DNA from: Verrucomicrobiota bacterium
GTDB lineage: Bacteria; Verrucomicrobiota; Verrucomicrobiia; Opitutales; Opitutaceae
Reading direction: 5' to 3'
Length of the DNA stretch: 64,000 nt
Assembly (NCBI GenBank): GCA_023428905.1
Contig: JAEYWP010000022.1
Location: 357,092 to 421,091 of the forward strand
Positions 63,855 to 64,000 of the stretch are shown piece by piece. Numbering within the stretch: the stretch's first letter is position 1; every line of letters begins with the position of its first letter. The translations under genes were made by a program, and so were the position numbers. Below the pieces are notes generated by a model, which worked only from the letters and a program-made list of their open reading frames with translations, ran no database searches and had not been told where the DNA came from.

Positions 63855-64000
63855 CGGAGGTAGCGGGTTCAAAGGTAAGCGTCCGGTCTGAGACCTCATA
63901 GGCTGGAGCAGGTCTCGCTGATAGGCTGATCGGATGGGAACGATCAGTACCGAAGTGGTGTTAGCGGCGGATAAACGTGATAGCCGAGGGCGAGCGATCG

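Noticed and set aside
48331..63900. CRISPR array, because short similar elements recur at intervals
   Set aside because: The recurring units are 7-bp boxes at gene starts with genes between them; there are no 25-40 bp repeats with uniform spacers and no cas genes.

Overview
The window is high-GC bacterial DNA that most resembles a Verrucomicrobiota chromosome, probably Opitutaceae. This is inferred from gene content: pectin and arabinan enzymes, a TonB-dependent receptor with the plug sequence TVTLSEFVVSG, an autotransporter-type repeat protein, RAYT-like elements and REP-like hairpins. No rRNA, tRNA or CRISPR array was seen.

From 1 to 7.5 kb lie genes for uronate and pectin use (the kduI end, kduD, a Tat-exported glycosidase-like protein, a Tat-exported Gfo/Idh/MocA oxidoreductase, a rhamnogalacturonan acetylesterase), with an epoxide-hydrolase-like enzyme and a catalase-like protein between them. 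Further carbohydrate genes lie at 31.1-36.4 kb (a 1762-residue family 11 rhamnogalacturonan lyase with an adhesin-like tail), 40.5-43.3 kb (TonB-dependent receptor) and 45.5-47.9 kb (GH127 beta-L-arabinofuranosidase).

From 8.1 to 19.7 kb is a compact polyketide cluster: MFS exporter, a single-module reducing PKS (KS-AT-DH-ER-KR-ACP-C), a secreted CxxCH protein and a Sfp/EntD-type phosphopantetheinyl transferase. The PKS ends in a condensation domain and its ER cofactor loop is altered, which recalls LovB-type fungal synthases.

From 19.8 to 43.3 kb are housekeeping and signalling genes: a subtilase with a P domain, a TolB-like propeller, a BNR/MoaD-like/unknown three-gene overlap, a pseudopilin beside a hybrid histidine kinase, a TPR protein, gdhA, and a KaiC-like/PPDK-N fusion. 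Several repeats sit between them. At 44.5-45.5 kb a RAYT-like transposase gene is bracketed by a perfect 27-bp inverted repeat whose ends supply the stop codons of both flanking genes; a solo copy lies at 48.16 kb.

From about 48.3 kb to the end the character changes. Twenty-nine mostly short genes all lie on the minus strand. They include a Mom-like DNA-modification protein, a C5-cytosine methyltransferase, an HTH protein and several exported proteins. Eighteen carry an exact CTATCTT box at the gene start, in fifteen of them ending 5-6 nt before the start codon. Members of overlapping gene pairs mostly lack it. The layout suggests an integrated phage or plasmid-like element expressed from leaderless or near-leaderless promoters. 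No integrase, capsid or replication gene is visible, so the type of element is open.
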